A DNA stretch of 64,000 nucleotides from PALSA-505 sp963762615 (GCA_963762615.1 CAVXLG010000020.1:1302001-1366000); one strand, 5' to 3'. Shown: positions 1 through 8,929, counted from the stretch's first letter. Notes: a model not told the origin generated them from the sequence alone. A program made the numbers and translations.

Positions 1-1087
1 CGGTGAGCTGGGTCAGGTAGGTCATCCCGCCGGCGCCCAGCAGCATGCCGGTGGTGATCAGGACGCGCGGCCCGAGCCTGGGCAAGGTCACGATGCTGGA
101 GACATTGGAGCTGAGCAGGATGCAGCCGATCATCGGCAGGAAGACCAGCCCGCTGGTCACCGGGCTGTATCCCTTGACCTCCTGCAGGTAGAACGTGAGG
201 AACAGGAAGATGCCGAAGATCGCGATCCCCGAGAGGCCGACCGCGACATAGGAGCCGCCCCGGGTGCGGTCGAGAATCACGCGCAACGGCAGCAGCGGGT
301 GACTGCTCAGCCGCTCGGCGACAACGAACGCGGCGAGCAGCAGCAGGCCGAGGACCAGGGAGCCGATCGTCAGGGCGGCCGTCCAGCCGGCGGTCTCGGC
401 GTGGGAGAAGCCGAAGACGATGAGGAAGAGCCCGGCGCAGGCCAGTACAGCCCCGGGCCAGTCCATCCGCGGCCGGCTGGCGGGCCGGGTGCCGTGCATG
501 TACGCCAGGGCGCCGGCCACGGCGATCGTGGCGAACACCAGATTGATGTAGAGCGTCCAGCGCCAGGACAGGTACTGGGTGAGCACTCCGCCGAGGATCA
601 GGCCCACGCCGCCGCCGCCGGCGGCGACCGAGCCGAAGACCCCGAAGGCTCGCCCCCGCTCGCGCGGATCCTGAAAGGTGCTGACCAGGGTGCCGAGGGC
701 GGATGGCGCGAGGATAGCCCCGAACGCGCCCTGCAGCGTCCGGGCCGCCACCAGCATCTCGAACGAGACAGCGGCACCCCCGATGGCCGAGGAAACGGCG
801 AATCCGATCAGGCCCGTGATGAAAACCCGCTTACGGCTGTACATGTCGCCGAGCCGGCCGCCCACCAGCAGCAGGCTGCCGAAGGCCAGGGCATAGGCGG
901 TCACCACCCACTGCCGGTCGCCGTTCGGGAACCCCAGCGACCGCTGGGCCGACGGCAGCGCGATGTTCACGACCGTGGAATCCAGCACCACCATCAGCTG
1001 GGCGACGGCCACCACGACCAGGACCAGCCAGCGCCGGTCGGCGGGAACTGCAGGACGCCCCCCGGCGGCAGATGACATCAAATCCAT
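1..1087 (-). CDS. DHA2-type MFS multidrug efflux transporter (3' end outside window)
   Basis: Proton-driven drug exporter of the major facilitator superfamily in the inner membrane. About 362 codons are visible, reading toward the left edge with no stop. Transmembrane segment 1 carries the DHA2 signature with LDSTVVNIALP just after it. It is followed by a motif-A-like loop (GGRLGDMYSRKR) and, near residue 150, GLILGGVLTQYLSWRW, the family motif after TM5. The full family has 14 helices and about 480-520 residues, so roughly the last quarter is missing here. ATG 1087 was chosen because it starts immediately before the hydrophilic N-terminus and first helix. The substrate cannot be predicted. 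Confidence 0.88.
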   Translation of the reverse strand, partial: MDLMSSAAGGRPAVPADRRWLVLVVVAVAQLMVVLDSTVVNIALPSAQRSLGFPNGDRQWVVTAYALAFGSLLLVGGRLGDMYSRKRVFITGLIGFAVSSAIGGAAVSFEMLVAARTLQGAFGAILAPSALGTLVSTFQDPRERGRAFGVFGSVAAGGGGVGLILGGVLTQYLSWRWTLYINLVFATIAVAGALAYMHGTRPASRPRMDWPGAVLACAGLFLIVFGFSHAETAGWTAALTIGSLVLGLLLLAAFVVAERLSSHPLLPLRVILDRTRGGSYVAVGLSGIAIFGIFLFLTFYLQEVKGYSPVTSGLVFLPMIGCILLSSNVSSIVTLPRLGPRVLITTGMLLGAGGMTYLTQLT

Positions 1088-1263
1088 GCCCTTCGCGTAG
1101 AGCGCACTGCACGGATCGTTACCGGGGTCCAGAGCAACGATTACCCAGCAATGCTGCTGGGGTCCCGGGCCCGATGCCGCTATCCCAGGCCACGATAGGC
1201 ACAACGGAAACGCCACGTCCACCTGGACCGGGCGCACGGGCGGCTACCCGTGGAGCCGGAACC

Positions 1264-1722
1264 CTAAGGCACGATCACGAGGGGCACCGGTGAGCGGCGG
1301 GCGAGGCTGACGGCGACCGAGCCGACCACGCGGTGCAGGGCGTGTGATGAGGTGCCGACCACGATCGCCACGTTGTCGCCGGGGTGGGCGTCACGGATGC
1401 CCGCAGCAGCGGCGATCAGCTCGTCCGAGATCGGTCCCTGGCGCTCCTCGAACCGCCAGCGCTCCTCCCGGTCGCGCAGCTGCTCGCTGGCCGCGGTGCG
1501 CAGCTCCCGCGCGATATCGTCGAAGGTGACTTCCATCTCTGCTACGGCGCCCGGCGAAAGCATGTCGACGCTGGGCAGGTGAGCGACGTACAGCACCTCG
1601 ATGCTGCCGGTCCGGCCGGACAGCAGGCGGGCCGCGGCGTCAAGCGCCCGGATGGCAGGAGGTGAGCCGTCGTACCCGACGACGAGGTACAGGTTCCCGG
1701 AGGCCGGCGCGGAAGCGTCCAT
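1264..1722 (-). CDS. Universal stress protein (UspA family)
   Basis: Cytoplasmic single-domain universal stress protein of 152 residues, near the usual 140-160. The N-terminus forms the first strand and loop VVGYDGSPPA, containing the conserved Asp. The C-terminus has the ATP-binding signature VVGTSSHALHRVVGSVAVSL ending in PVPLVIVP. Members of the G-x2-G-x9-G(S/T) type bind ATP and are induced by hypoxia, starvation or redox stress in actinobacteria. An upstream in-frame extension exists, but ATG 1722 fits the family start. It lies downstream of the PPOX-fold gene on the same strand, with a 155-base gap, so co-transcription is possible. Confidence 0.88.
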   Translation of the reverse strand: MDASAPASGNLYLVVGYDGSPPAIRALDAAARLLSGRTGSIEVLYVAHLPSVDMLSPGAVAEMEVTFDDIARELRTAASEQLRDREERWRFEERQGPISDELIAAAAGIRDAHPGDNVAIVVGTSSHALHRVVGSVAVSLARRSPVPLVIVP

Positions 1723-1877
1723 CGCGGCCAAGGCTATTCGGTTCCCTGGCGCGGCGTCCCGGTATCTCGCGGACAGGCCGGTGCGCTGCCGTTCGGGGCG
1801 AAGATCGAGCTGCAGGCTGCCGCGGCTCGTCGTCGCTGACCCGGCCTGAGCGATCTCAGCACGCCTCCGGCGCGCGG

Positions 1878-2312
1878 CTAGCCCGTCTTGCCGTAGTTGA
1901 CGGTCAGCCAGCTCTGCGGCGTCATCTCCACCAGGATCTGCTCGTCCGCCTCGCCGCTGGCAGTGATCTGCGCCATGTACCGGTCGGCGCCTTCCGCGCC
2001 GAGGTAATGGCTGGCCATGGCGCGTTGCACGGCCTGGCCGGCCGGGCCGGTTACCGCCGCCGGGCCGGCCGCCGTCACGTACTTGTACGGCAACGCCTCG
2101 TCCTGTGCGCACAAGCTCAGCCAGCCGGCCGCCCGGACCGCCCGCGCCTTGCGCGACTCCCGGCCGGTGATCACGAACACCGGTCCGCCGGGCTCGTACC
2201 GGTACCAGACCGGCACGGCCAGCGGCGCGCCGTCCTCCACCACGCTGAGCACTCCGATATGCGGCTGAGCGAGGAACTGCTCCCGCTCTGCCCGGCTCAT
2301 CGCATAACTCAT
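1878..2312 (-). CDS. Pyridoxamine 5'-phosphate oxidase-fold (FMN/F420-binding split barrel) protein
   Basis: A 144-residue single-domain PPOX-like protein. The order is a short helix (SRAEREQFLAQP), strand HIGVLSVV, the hallmark PLAVPVWYRYEPGG, then FVITGRESRKARAV. This is the flavin- or F420-dependent split-barrel pattern common in actinomycetes. The likely role is reduction of a small molecule using FMN or F420H2, with unknown substrate. A GGAG 8 bases before ATG 2312 supports this start; a second in-frame ATG lies four codons later. Its position next to a universal stress protein resembles DosR-type dormancy loci, which is inference only. Confidence 0.82.
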   Translation of the reverse strand: MSYAMSRAEREQFLAQPHIGVLSVVEDGAPLAVPVWYRYEPGGPVFVITGRESRKARAVRAAGWLSLCAQDEALPYKYVTAAGPAAVTGPAGQAVQRAMASHYLGAEGADRYMAQITASGEADEQILVEMTPQSWLTVNYGKTG

Positions 2313-2421
2313 CGCCCGCTCCTGCCCGGCTCATCAAGCCATCATGCCGGAGCCGGGTCAGCGGTTCGCCTGGTTCGAGCGCAGCCAGTGCAGCGCCAGC
2401 CGGCGACCGGTCGCCGGGCAG

Positions 2422-3246
2422 TCAGGAATTCAACCAGGCCAGCAGGTCAGCGTTGATCGTCGGGGCCTCGGTGGTCGGCATGCCGTGCGGGAATCCGTGG
2501 TAGGTCTTCAGCGTCCCGTTCTGCACGAGCTTCGCGGACAGCGGTCCGGAATCGGCGTAGGGAACGATCTGGTCGTCGTCGCCGTGCATCACGAGAACCG
2601 GCACCGTGATCTTCTTGAGGTCCTCGGTGAAATCGGTCTGGGAGAAGGCCACGATGCCGTCGTACTGTGCCTTCGCCCCGCCCATCATTCCCTGCCGCCA
2701 CCAGTTGTCGATGATCGCTTCGGAGGACTTTGCGCCTGGCCGGTTGAAGCCGTAGAAGGGACCCGACGGCAGCGCCCGGTAGAACACCGACCGGTTGGCG
2801 GCCAGCTGAGCCTGAAGGTCGTCGAAGACGCTCTTCGGCAGGCCGCCGGGGTTGGCGGGGGTCTGCACCATGAGCGGCGGCACCGAACTGATCAGTACCG
2901 CTCTGGCCACCCGGCTCTCACCGTGCCGGGCGATGTAGCGCACGACCTCGCCGCCGCCGGTGGAGTGCCCGACATGGATAGCATCCCGCAGATCGAGATG
3001 GGCAGTCACCGCGGCCAGGTCGTCGGCGTAGTGGTCCATGTCGTGACCGTCGCTGGTCTGCGTGGAGCGTCCGTGCCCGCGCCGGTCAGAGGCGATGACG
3101 CGGTAGCCGTGCTGCAGGAAGAACAGCATCTGGGTGTCCCAGTCGTCGGCCGAAAGCGGCCAGCCGTGGCTGAAGACAACAGGCTGGCCCGAGCCCCAGT
3201 CCTTGTAGAAGATCTCCGTGCCGTCGGTCGTCGTGATCGTGCCCAT
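2422..3246 (-). CDS. Alpha/beta hydrolase, non-heme chloroperoxidase/arylesterase type
   Basis: A 274-residue alpha/beta hydrolase of the cofactor-free haloperoxidase family, predicted to hydrolyse esters and possibly perhydrolyse acids. The oxyanion segment is FSHGWPLSADDW. The nucleophile elbow is GHSTGG (Ser95). The catalytic Asp lies in HGDDDQIVP (Asp225) and the His in FPHGMPT (His254). Length and motif spacing match the family. MGTITTTDG at 3246 is the family-like start; the reading frame is open 14 codons further upstream, but that stretch looks non-coding. The gene is monocistronic between a stress-gene pair and a secreted protein. Confidence 0.88.
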   Translation of the reverse strand: MGTITTTDGTEIFYKDWGSGQPVVFSHGWPLSADDWDTQMLFFLQHGYRVIASDRRGHGRSTQTSDGHDMDHYADDLAAVTAHLDLRDAIHVGHSTGGGEVVRYIARHGESRVARAVLISSVPPLMVQTPANPGGLPKSVFDDLQAQLAANRSVFYRALPSGPFYGFNRPGAKSSEAIIDNWWRQGMMGGAKAQYDGIVAFSQTDFTEDLKKITVPVLVMHGDDDQIVPYADSGPLSAKLVQNGTLKTYHGFPHGMPTTEAPTINADLLAWLNS

Positions 3247-3393
3247 GCGCTGCCTCCGTTGGTCTGGGCGCTGCCGGAACGTCCGCACGGACAGGCTAAC
3301 TACCTTTCTGTCAGCACTCCAGGCCAGTCGGCCACCCCCGGCAGTGAACCCACAGGATCGCCATCCGATCTGGAACGTGACAGGCCGCGCAGC

Positions 3394-4554
3394 TCAGTTG
3401 CCGGAGGGCACGATCTTCCAAGTGCCGGAGGTGTTCTGTTCCACCAGCGTGGAGATGTCGCTTTCGCCGACCGCGTACAGGGTGCCGGTGCTTGTCGCGG
3501 TCACCCCGTAGAGGGCGTTGGGGTTGCTGCTGGTGCATGCTCCGCGGTCGGGCACCGTGACCACCTTCCACGCGCTGCCGGCGTATTCCTCGGCCAGGTT
3601 GCTTTCACATGTCGAGCCGGTTGCGGCCCCAACGGCCCACACGTCGCCGTTGCTGGTTATGGTCGCCGAATAGAGCCAGTCGTCAGCCGCACCGGGAGTG
3701 GGGCTGGGCACCTGGGTCCATTTCCCGGACTGGTACCGGGCCGTCAGGGTGTGCGGCGCGCCCGTCTTGCTGTCGTAGTACTTTCCGACCGCCCATAGCG
3801 CGTTATCCGGTCCCGCCGCTACGGAGTAGAGAAAGCTTCCGTTTCCCTTGCCTGGGCTCGGGCTGGGGACCAGTTTCCAGCCGGTGGCGGTCTGCATCAA
3901 GATCACGGTGGAGTTATTGAGGTAGTTACCGTTGAAGGCGTAACCTACCGCCCACAGCTGGCCGCTCTGGGTCGATGTGATTCCCTCCAGGAACGCGAGG
4001 CCGGGCGCGGCGACCGGTGTCCACTTCGAGCCGGTGCGCTCAAGCAACAGGCTTTCCTGGTCGCCATTGCTCTTGTAATACACTCCGGCGGCCCAGACCG
4101 TGCCGGACGGCGTGCTGGTGACGCTGGTGAGCTGATCGGTGGGCCCCGGGTTCGGGCTCGGCTCGATGACCCAGGCGGACCCGTTGTAGTACTCGGTGAG
4201 CGTGTGCGTAACCCCGCTGGAGTTGGTCTGGTACCCCACCGCCCACGCCTTATTCCCCGCAATGCCCACGACCGAGCCGAGCCAGCCGCAGCTCGGGCTC
4301 GGCGTCTTCAGCGCCGCCCACCGCGATGCGCCCCTGCTTACCGACATGTCGGTCCCGCACAACGGGTTAAGGAAGGAGCTGATGCTGTCTGCGCCAACCG
4401 CTATGGCCCCCGTCGAGGTCACGGCTACGGCGTTCAGGCTGGCGGGCGGCTCACCAGTCCCCGCACCGGCCGTGCTGGCGCCAGTCACCGCGATGGTTGC
4501 GGCGGCCGAGACCACCCCCGCAGTCATAAGCAGCCGCCGACTGTACTTGCGCAT
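3394..4554 (-). CDS. Secreted seven-repeat beta-propeller-like protein
   Basis: An exported protein of about 386 residues with no recognised enzymatic domain. A Sec signal with basic n-region (RKYSRRLL), hydrophobic core and AGA-type cleavage region occupies residues 1-35. The mature part has seven degenerate repeats each ending in a 'G..WAVG' or 'G..YAVG' strand, for example NKAWAVGY, GTVWAAGV, QLWAVGY and GDVWAVGA. This is what a seven-bladed propeller would show. The second ATG (4554) was preferred because GGAGGGGG lies 8 bases before it but only 2 bases before the ATG at 4560. The role is unknown; surface binding or scaffolding is typical of such folds. Confidence 0.8.
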   Translation of the reverse strand: MRKYSRRLLMTAGVVSAAATIAVTGASTAGAGTGEPPASLNAVAVTSTGAIAVGADSISSFLNPLCGTDMSVSRGASRWAALKTPSPSCGWLGSVVGIAGNKAWAVGYQTNSSGVTHTLTEYYNGSAWVIEPSPNPGPTDQLTSVTSTPSGTVWAAGVYYKSNGDQESLLLERTGSKWTPVAAPGLAFLEGITSTQSGQLWAVGYAFNGNYLNNSTVILMQTATGWKLVPSPSPGKGNGSFLYSVAAGPDNALWAVGKYYDSKTGAPHTLTARYQSGKWTQVPSPTPGAADDWLYSATITSNGDVWAVGAATGSTCESNLAEEYAGSAWKVVTVPDRGACTSSNPNALYGVTATSTGTLYAVGESDISTLVEQNTSGTWKIVPSGN

Positions 4555-4775
4555 GACCATTCCCCCTCCGAACGCGCTGCCGGGACCTCGCCCCAGCTTG
4601 ACGGTGCCGCATCAAACGAGCAGCGCGAACCAGTTAATGCACGCCACCGCAAATCGCCTATGCAGACGATGGAGCTATGTTGACGCCGCAGTAAAGCAGA
4701 AGTCAAGGAACGCCAAGTCCGGTTTGATGAGAGAGCTTGCCGGCCGCGGCGACGTCCTAAGTCCGGCTGCCGGAG

Positions 4776-4904
4776 ATGGCCTGTTCGACGGCAGATCGCT
4801 TCGACCGGCTGGACATCCTGATCAACAACGCCGAGCCGCCGCACCCGCCGCCGCAGGCCGGGCGTAGCGCCGTGTGCCGCTGGTGTGACGCGGCCCTCCG
4901 ATGA
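4776..4904 (+). pseudogene. Short-chain dehydrogenase fragment
   Basis: A 42-codon open frame that contains DRFDRLDILINNAEPP, the beta4 segment of short-chain dehydrogenases (canonical RLDILVNNAG). Neither the upstream TGxxxGxG nucleotide-binding motif nor a YxxxK active site follows. The frame turns into low-complexity sequence after the motif. It is read as a decayed internal piece of an SDR gene. Confidence 0.5.
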
Positions 4905-4981
4905 TGTGACGTGTCCCGCCTGTCGCGGGCGAGGACCACCAGTCATGCCGTTTGAGGTGGGGCAGTTCGATAGGGGCGGAT

Positions 4982-5672
4982 ATGAGCGGATTCGGGCGGC
5001 TGACTTCTGTGGCCATCGCCGGAGCACTAGCAATCGGGACATCGGCGGTGTCACCACCGCAGGCAGGGGCGCAGTCAGTTCGGGGTGCCCGGTCGGCTGC
5101 CCAGGAGGCTGGCGTCGGGGCCAAGCCGCCCGGCTGCGACAAGAACGCGGGCGCGCAGAAGGCCCGCTGTTACCTGGCGGTGCAGCCAGCCAGCGCGCTT
5201 CCGGCAGCCGCCACGACACCATGCGCGGTCGACGAGTCAGCCGGCTATACGCCCTGTAACCTCCAGGACGCATACGGACTTACCAGGCTGTCGGCCACGG
5301 ACGGCAAGGGCAGCACCGTTGCCGTGGTGGACCCCGATGACGACCCGGACGCCGCGTCCGACCTGAACGTGTACCGATCGACGTACGGCCTTCCCCCGTG
5401 CACGACCGCCAGCAAATGCTTTGAAAAGGTTAACCAGGATGGGGGGATACCGGTGACGACTACGGGTCATCGGGGCTGTGGTTCAACGACGCGACTGCGA
5501 GCTGGACGGCCGGCCAGGCTGGTGACTGCATCGGCCTGATCGTGACGTCGTGGAGCAGCACCCAGGTGGTGTTCGCCTTGGGCAGCGAGTACGCCAGCTA
5601 TCCGCCCATCCAGTCCGGCGACCAGATCGAGGTCGAAGTTCAGGGCGCCGCCTTCAGCGGACCGTTGGCCTG
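4982..5672 (+). pseudogene. Secreted sedolisin-type protease remnant, internally deleted and frameshifted
   Basis: ATG 4982 follows AGGGGCGG and opens a Sec signal (TSVAIAGALAIGTSAVS). It is followed by the typical start of the sedolisin/S53-like catalytic region: YTPCNLQDAYGL, then GSTVAVVDPDDDPDAASDL, then YRSTYGLPPCTT. After FEKVNQDGG near 5450 the frame breaks. A second frame continues from about 5457 as DDYGSSGLWFND and ends in GDQIEVEVQGAAFSGPLA at 5672, which looks like a separate C-terminal beta domain. The protease core, with its catalytic Glu, Asp and Ser, is absent. The original 5' frame runs only to 5539. Confidence 0.62.
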
Positions 5673-5735
5673 AGCCAACCGGGAGCTTAACCTGCGGCGG
5701 AGCCTGGCCGGCGCGAGGGCCTGGGCTCGTCCGGC

Positions 5736-5813
5736 CTCCCAGTAGGACCGGGCGGCCGAGGCCCCGGTGCCGGTCAGCCAGTACAGCGTGATGTTGTCGA
5801 GGATGTGATCGCG
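5736..5813 (-). pseudogene. Epoxide hydrolase C-terminal fragment
   Basis: A short stretch reads ERDHILDNITLYWLTGTG followed by ASAARSYWE. This is the characteristic cap/lid region of actinobacterial epoxide hydrolases (canonical 'DNITLYWLT.T..S.ARLYWE'). It sits inside a 73-codon open frame, and the flanks on both sides do not match the family. Neither the nucleophile Asp nor the terminal catalytic His is present, so this is a relic. Confidence 0.55.
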
Positions 5814-6020
5814 TTCGGCTTGGCGTCTTGGCTTGCTTGCGATGCCCGTGCTTCGCTGCAAGAATTTTGCGCATTCCGGCCGTGGTCATTGCCGCGCTCC
5901 AACTTGCGCTGGCAGCTGGCGGTACCTGACGGATCCTGGCTTGCGGCAATGCGCTGCGCAGGCCCGGCCGCCATCGCGAGCCCGGTGCCCTGAGTCGTCC
6001 CGACGGCGGGGCGGGCCGCA

Positions 6021-6058
6021 GAAGAGAGCAGAAGGCAAAGAAGAGAGCAGAAGGCAAA
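6021..6058 (+). repeat. 19-bp perfect tandem duplication in the leader of the next gene
   Basis: GAAGAGAGCAGAAGGCAAA occurs twice back to back (6021-6039 and 6040-6058). It ends 9 bases before the start codon of the dehydrogenase-like gene. The purine-rich unit provides or flanks the ribosome-binding region (AAAGGAG follows directly). Confidence 0.9.
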
Positions 6059-6067
6059 GGAGCCATC

Positions 6068-6991
6068 ATGGCAGGGACCAGCGGCAGCGATGACCGCGCG
6101 ACGGTAGCGGTGATCGGTACAGGGATCATGGGATCTGCGATGGCCCGCAACCTGGTTGCCGCGGGCCTGACCACGCAGGTGTGGGACCGGTCGGCGCTGG
6201 CGACCGGTCGGCTCGCCGACGCGGGCGCGGCGGTCGCGGCGTCGGCGCGGGACGCGGTGCGGGCCGCTGGCGTGGTGATCACGATGCTGCCCACCGCCGA
6301 TATCGTGGAGTCGGTCATCTTCGACGGCGGGGTGGCCGACGCGTTCGCCGACGGATGCGTGTGGGCGCAGATGGGCACGATCGGTGTCGATGCGACCCTG
6401 CGCATCAGGGACCGGCTGGCCGCGCAGCGACCCGACGTCGAGTTCGTGGACGCCCCGGTGTCGGGCAGCAAGGGGCCGGCCGAGCAGGGTCAGCTGCTGA
6501 TCCTGGCGTCCGGGCCGGCCGCGGCGGCTGACGCGCTGCGCCCGGTGTTCGACGTCATCGGCCGCAAGACCGTATGGGTGGGCGAGGCCGGCCGGGGCAG
6601 CCAGGTGAAACTGGTCGTCAACGCCTACCTGTCCATCCTCATCGAGGGCGTGGCAGAGACCATGGAGCTGGCCGATCGTCTCGGTATCGGCCATCAGCAG
6701 CTCGCCGAGGTCATCGAGGGCGGCCCGCTGGACGCGCCGCTCGCCGACGCCAAGCTCCACAAGATAGACCGGCAGGACTACGCCCCGGAGTTCCCGCTGG
6801 AGTGGGCGCTGAAAGACGTCAACCTGGTGATCGACGCCGCAGGCGGGGCGCCGCCGATGCTGGCCGCGCTGGCTGGCCAGTGGCATGCTGCCGTGGCCGC
6901 CGGGCACGGCCGCCAGGACATCAGCGCCGCCCGCCTGGCCCTGGCCGATCCAGCTTCTGCGAGCCAGAACACTCAATCGCCGCCGGGCTAG
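6068..6991 (+). CDS. NAD(P)-dependent 3-hydroxyisobutyrate dehydrogenase-family oxidoreductase
   Basis: A 307-residue cytoplasmic beta-hydroxyacid dehydrogenase. An N-terminal Rossmann domain carries VAVIGTGIMGSAMARNL (residues 14-29). The substrate-binding signature DAPVSGSKGPAEQG is at residues 128-141. The catalytic lysine lies in GSQVKLVVN (Lys181, with Asn185). The C-terminal all-alpha domain includes EFPLEWALKDVNLV. Length and motif spacing fit the family (about 290-310 residues). Members reduce or oxidise small hydroxyacids, imines or succinic semialdehyde; the substrate is not predictable. The stop overlaps the stop of the converging NarL regulator by four bases. Confidence 0.9.
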   Translation: MAGTSGSDDRATVAVIGTGIMGSAMARNLVAAGLTTQVWDRSALATGRLADAGAAVAASARDAVRAAGVVITMLPTADIVESVIFDGGVADAFADGCVWAQMGTIGVDATLRIRDRLAAQRPDVEFVDAPVSGSKGPAEQGQLLILASGPAAAADALRPVFDVIGRKTVWVGEAGRGSQVKLVVNAYLSILIEGVAETMELADRLGIGHQQLAEVIEGGPLDAPLADAKLHKIDRQDYAPEFPLEWALKDVNLVIDAAGGAPPMLAALAGQWHAAVAAGHGRQDISAARLALADPASASQNTQSPPG

Positions 6992-7683
6992 CGAGCTTCG
7001 AGGAACTTGAGGACCGCCAGCACCCGCCGGTGCTCGGTGTCGTTTTCCGGCAGGTCGAGCTTGATGAGGATGCTGCGGACATGCTTTTCCACCGTGCCCT
7101 CGGAGACGAAGATCCGGCGGGCGATGCCGGCGTTGGACGCGCCCTCGGCCATCAGGGTGAGCACCTCGCGCTCCCGCGGCGACAGCACATCGAGCGGATC
7201 ACGCCGCTTGCGCGCCCGGATCAGCTCCTGCACCAGCGACGGGTCCACCACCGAGGCGCCCGCAGTGATCCGCCCCACCGTCTCGACGAACTCCGCCACG
7301 TCGGTCACCCGGCTCTTCAGCAGGTACCCGGTGCGCTCCCCGCCAGACAGCAAGTCCATCGCCTGGTCCACCTCGACGTGCGCGGACAGCACGACGATCG
7401 CCGTGCCGGGCAGCTCCGCGCGGATCACCTGCGCCGCCTGCAGCCCTTCGGTGGCGTGCGCCGGCGGCATCCGGATGTCGATGATCGCCAGATCGGGCCG
7501 GGCCGAACGGACCAGGGCGAGCAGCTCCGTCCCGTTCCCGGCCTGGCCGACGACGTCGAACCCGGAACGGTCGAGCAAGCTGGCCAGGCCCTCACGCAGC
7601 AGCACGTCGTCGTCGGCCAGTACGACCCGCGGTGCGGGCCGGCTCTCCGGCGCTATCCCGGCTGTCCCGGATGGTGTCGCCAT
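6988..7683 (-). CDS. NarL/FixJ-family response regulator
   Basis: A 231-residue two-domain transcription factor. The receiver domain has the acidic pair ADDD, phospho-acceptor Asp69 in AIIDIRMPP and the conserved Lys in GYLLKSRV. The C-terminal LuxR helix-turn-helix reads LSPREREVLTLMAEGASN through VSEGTVEKHVRSIL. No cognate histidine kinase is adjacent, so its partner must be encoded elsewhere; the soluble kinase at 37.8 kb is only a possibility. A 14-residue Pro/Ala-rich extension precedes the receiver. Confidence 0.93.
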   Translation of the reverse strand: MATPSGTAGIAPESRPAPRVVLADDDVLLREGLASLLDRSGFDVVGQAGNGTELLALVRSARPDLAIIDIRMPPAHATEGLQAAQVIRAELPGTAIVVLSAHVEVDQAMDLLSGGERTGYLLKSRVTDVAEFVETVGRITAGASVVDPSLVQELIRARKRRDPLDVLSPREREVLTLMAEGASNAGIARRIFVSEGTVEKHVRSILIKLDLPENDTEHRRVLAVLKFLEAR

Positions 7684-7832
7684 CCCCCGATTATCGGCCA
7701 GCGGAGCGGCTGCTGCCCAGAGCGGTCACGATCTTCTGCTATCTGGCCGGACGGGCTCGGTCACTGCCACACCCGCGCGTGATCATGGGCGATAGGGCGG
7801 GCCAGTCGAACATCTCGGCGTGACCCGCACAA

Positions 7833-7922
7833 TCAAGGGGCCGCAGCCTCAACTTGATCATCCCGGAACAGTTCCGGTCCCGGCACCGGGCCGGGTTGCG
7901 GAAGGTCATGGAGACGGGCTCA
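7833..7922 (+). pseudogene. PAS-domain fragment
   Basis: This frame reads GRSLNLIIPEQFRSRHRAGL followed by RKVMETG. It matches the end of PAS sensor domains ('G.~L..L.PE..R..H..G...~..TG'). It is preceded by a stop, lacks the rest of the PAS fold, and its 3' end runs into the end of the converging DUF4396 gene. It is a relic of a sensor-protein gene. Confidence 0.5.
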
Positions 7923-8735
7923 CATGGGCACCTTGATACCGCGGTTGACCAGCCAGACGTTCGCGGGCCAGGAGCAGAAGTATCCGATGATCATGCCGAT
8001 CTGCATGAGGAGCCAGAAGGCGGCCGAGCTGGGCGTGAGCGAGTGCGGCGCCGGGAACAGGACGAACGTCATGATCGCCATCCAGCCGAACAGGCCGATC
8101 TCGAACGCGGTCAGCGAGATGAAATCCGCCTTGGCCGCCGCCTTCAGGCCGTCCCTCAGCCCGAGGCCGCGCATCGGCGCGATCGCGAAATACTGGAAGA
8201 TGATGCCAAACGCAAGGGCGAAGATGTAGTCGCCGACGTATTCGGCTCCGAGGGTGAGGCCAGCGATCGTGAGGCCCAGCGCGAATATCGCGAACTCGGA
8301 GATCACGTCGCCCAGGGCGCATCCGGAGCCGCAGTGGCTGACCTCGATAGCCATCGTGACCCACCACGGCCTGCGCTCGTCCGGCGGTACTGGCTGCCCG
8401 GCGCCGTCTGGCCCGGCTGCGCCAGGCATTTCCTGATAAGCGTTCTGGCCGCCGTGCGTCCGCATGTCGCCGGCGGATGCCACTGCCGCCTGGGAAACCG
8501 CTGCCCGGCTCATCGGCATCGATGCCGTCGCCTGGGCGTCGGCTCGCCCCCAGCGCCAGTACAGCGCGAGCGCGAACGGGCCGAAGTACAGCGCGGTGAT
8601 CGGGAAGACGAAGTTCATCACGCCCATCGGCTGACGCCGGTGATTGAAGGCAATGTCATAGGCAATGACGCCCGCGCAGCAGAAACAGACTGACAGATAG
8701 AGCCACGCGACTGCCGTCAGCCAGGCTGGCGCCAT
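7920..8735 (-). CDS. DUF4396 membrane protein
   Basis: A 271-residue polytopic membrane protein. Two N-terminal helices (LTAVAWLYLSVCFCCAGVIA and FVFPITALYFGPFALALYW) are followed by a variable linker. The DUF4396 core has the family hallmark HCGSGCALGDVISE at about residue 160 and four further helices. DUF4396 proteins have no proven activity; the conserved Cys/His segment at the membrane face suggests metal or redox chemistry (inference). The frame is open 46 codons upstream, but ATG 8735 is the first start that begins directly with the helix-bearing domain, with GGAAGGA about ten bases upstream. Confidence 0.87.
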   Translation of the reverse strand: MAPAWLTAVAWLYLSVCFCCAGVIAYDIAFNHRRQPMGVMNFVFPITALYFGPFALALYWRWGRADAQATASMPMSRAAVSQAAVASAGDMRTHGGQNAYQEMPGAAGPDGAGQPVPPDERRPWWVTMAIEVSHCGSGCALGDVISEFAIFALGLTIAGLTLGAEYVGDYIFALAFGIIFQYFAIAPMRGLGLRDGLKAAAKADFISLTAFEIGLFGWMAIMTFVLFPAPHSLTPSSAAFWLLMQIGMIIGYFCSWPANVWLVNRGIKVPM

Positions 8736-8871
8736 GACCTGACCGTCCTTCCCCAGGTTCCTACCATCACATGATGCACCGGCTGCACCGGCAACAGCTT
8801 GGCGCCTGGTGTGCGCAGGCGGCATCACGGCCAGCGGCGGCGGGTCAGATAGCGCACGATCTCGACTGAGC

Positions 8872-8909
8872 AAGGCGGGACGGTCTCGCCGGGGGGACCG
8901 TCCCGCCTT
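8872..8909 (-). terminator. Strong hairpin terminator after the barrel-like secreted gene
   Basis: A perfect 14-bp inverted repeat (AAGGCGGGACGGTC and its complement) with a 10-base loop lies 20 bases after the stop of the 8930-9376 gene. No U-tract is evident, as usual in high-GC actinobacteria. A structurally equivalent hairpin follows the paralogous gene at 30.3 kb. Confidence 0.8.
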
Positions 8910-8929
8910 CGTGAGGCTGCCGTGCCTGG

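Noticed and set aside
5832..5922. A minus-strand start (MTTAGMRKILAAKHGHRKQA) with a GGAG upstream.
   Set aside because: The frame quickly becomes low-complexity and runs across the epoxide hydrolase relic in another phase. No family is recognised.
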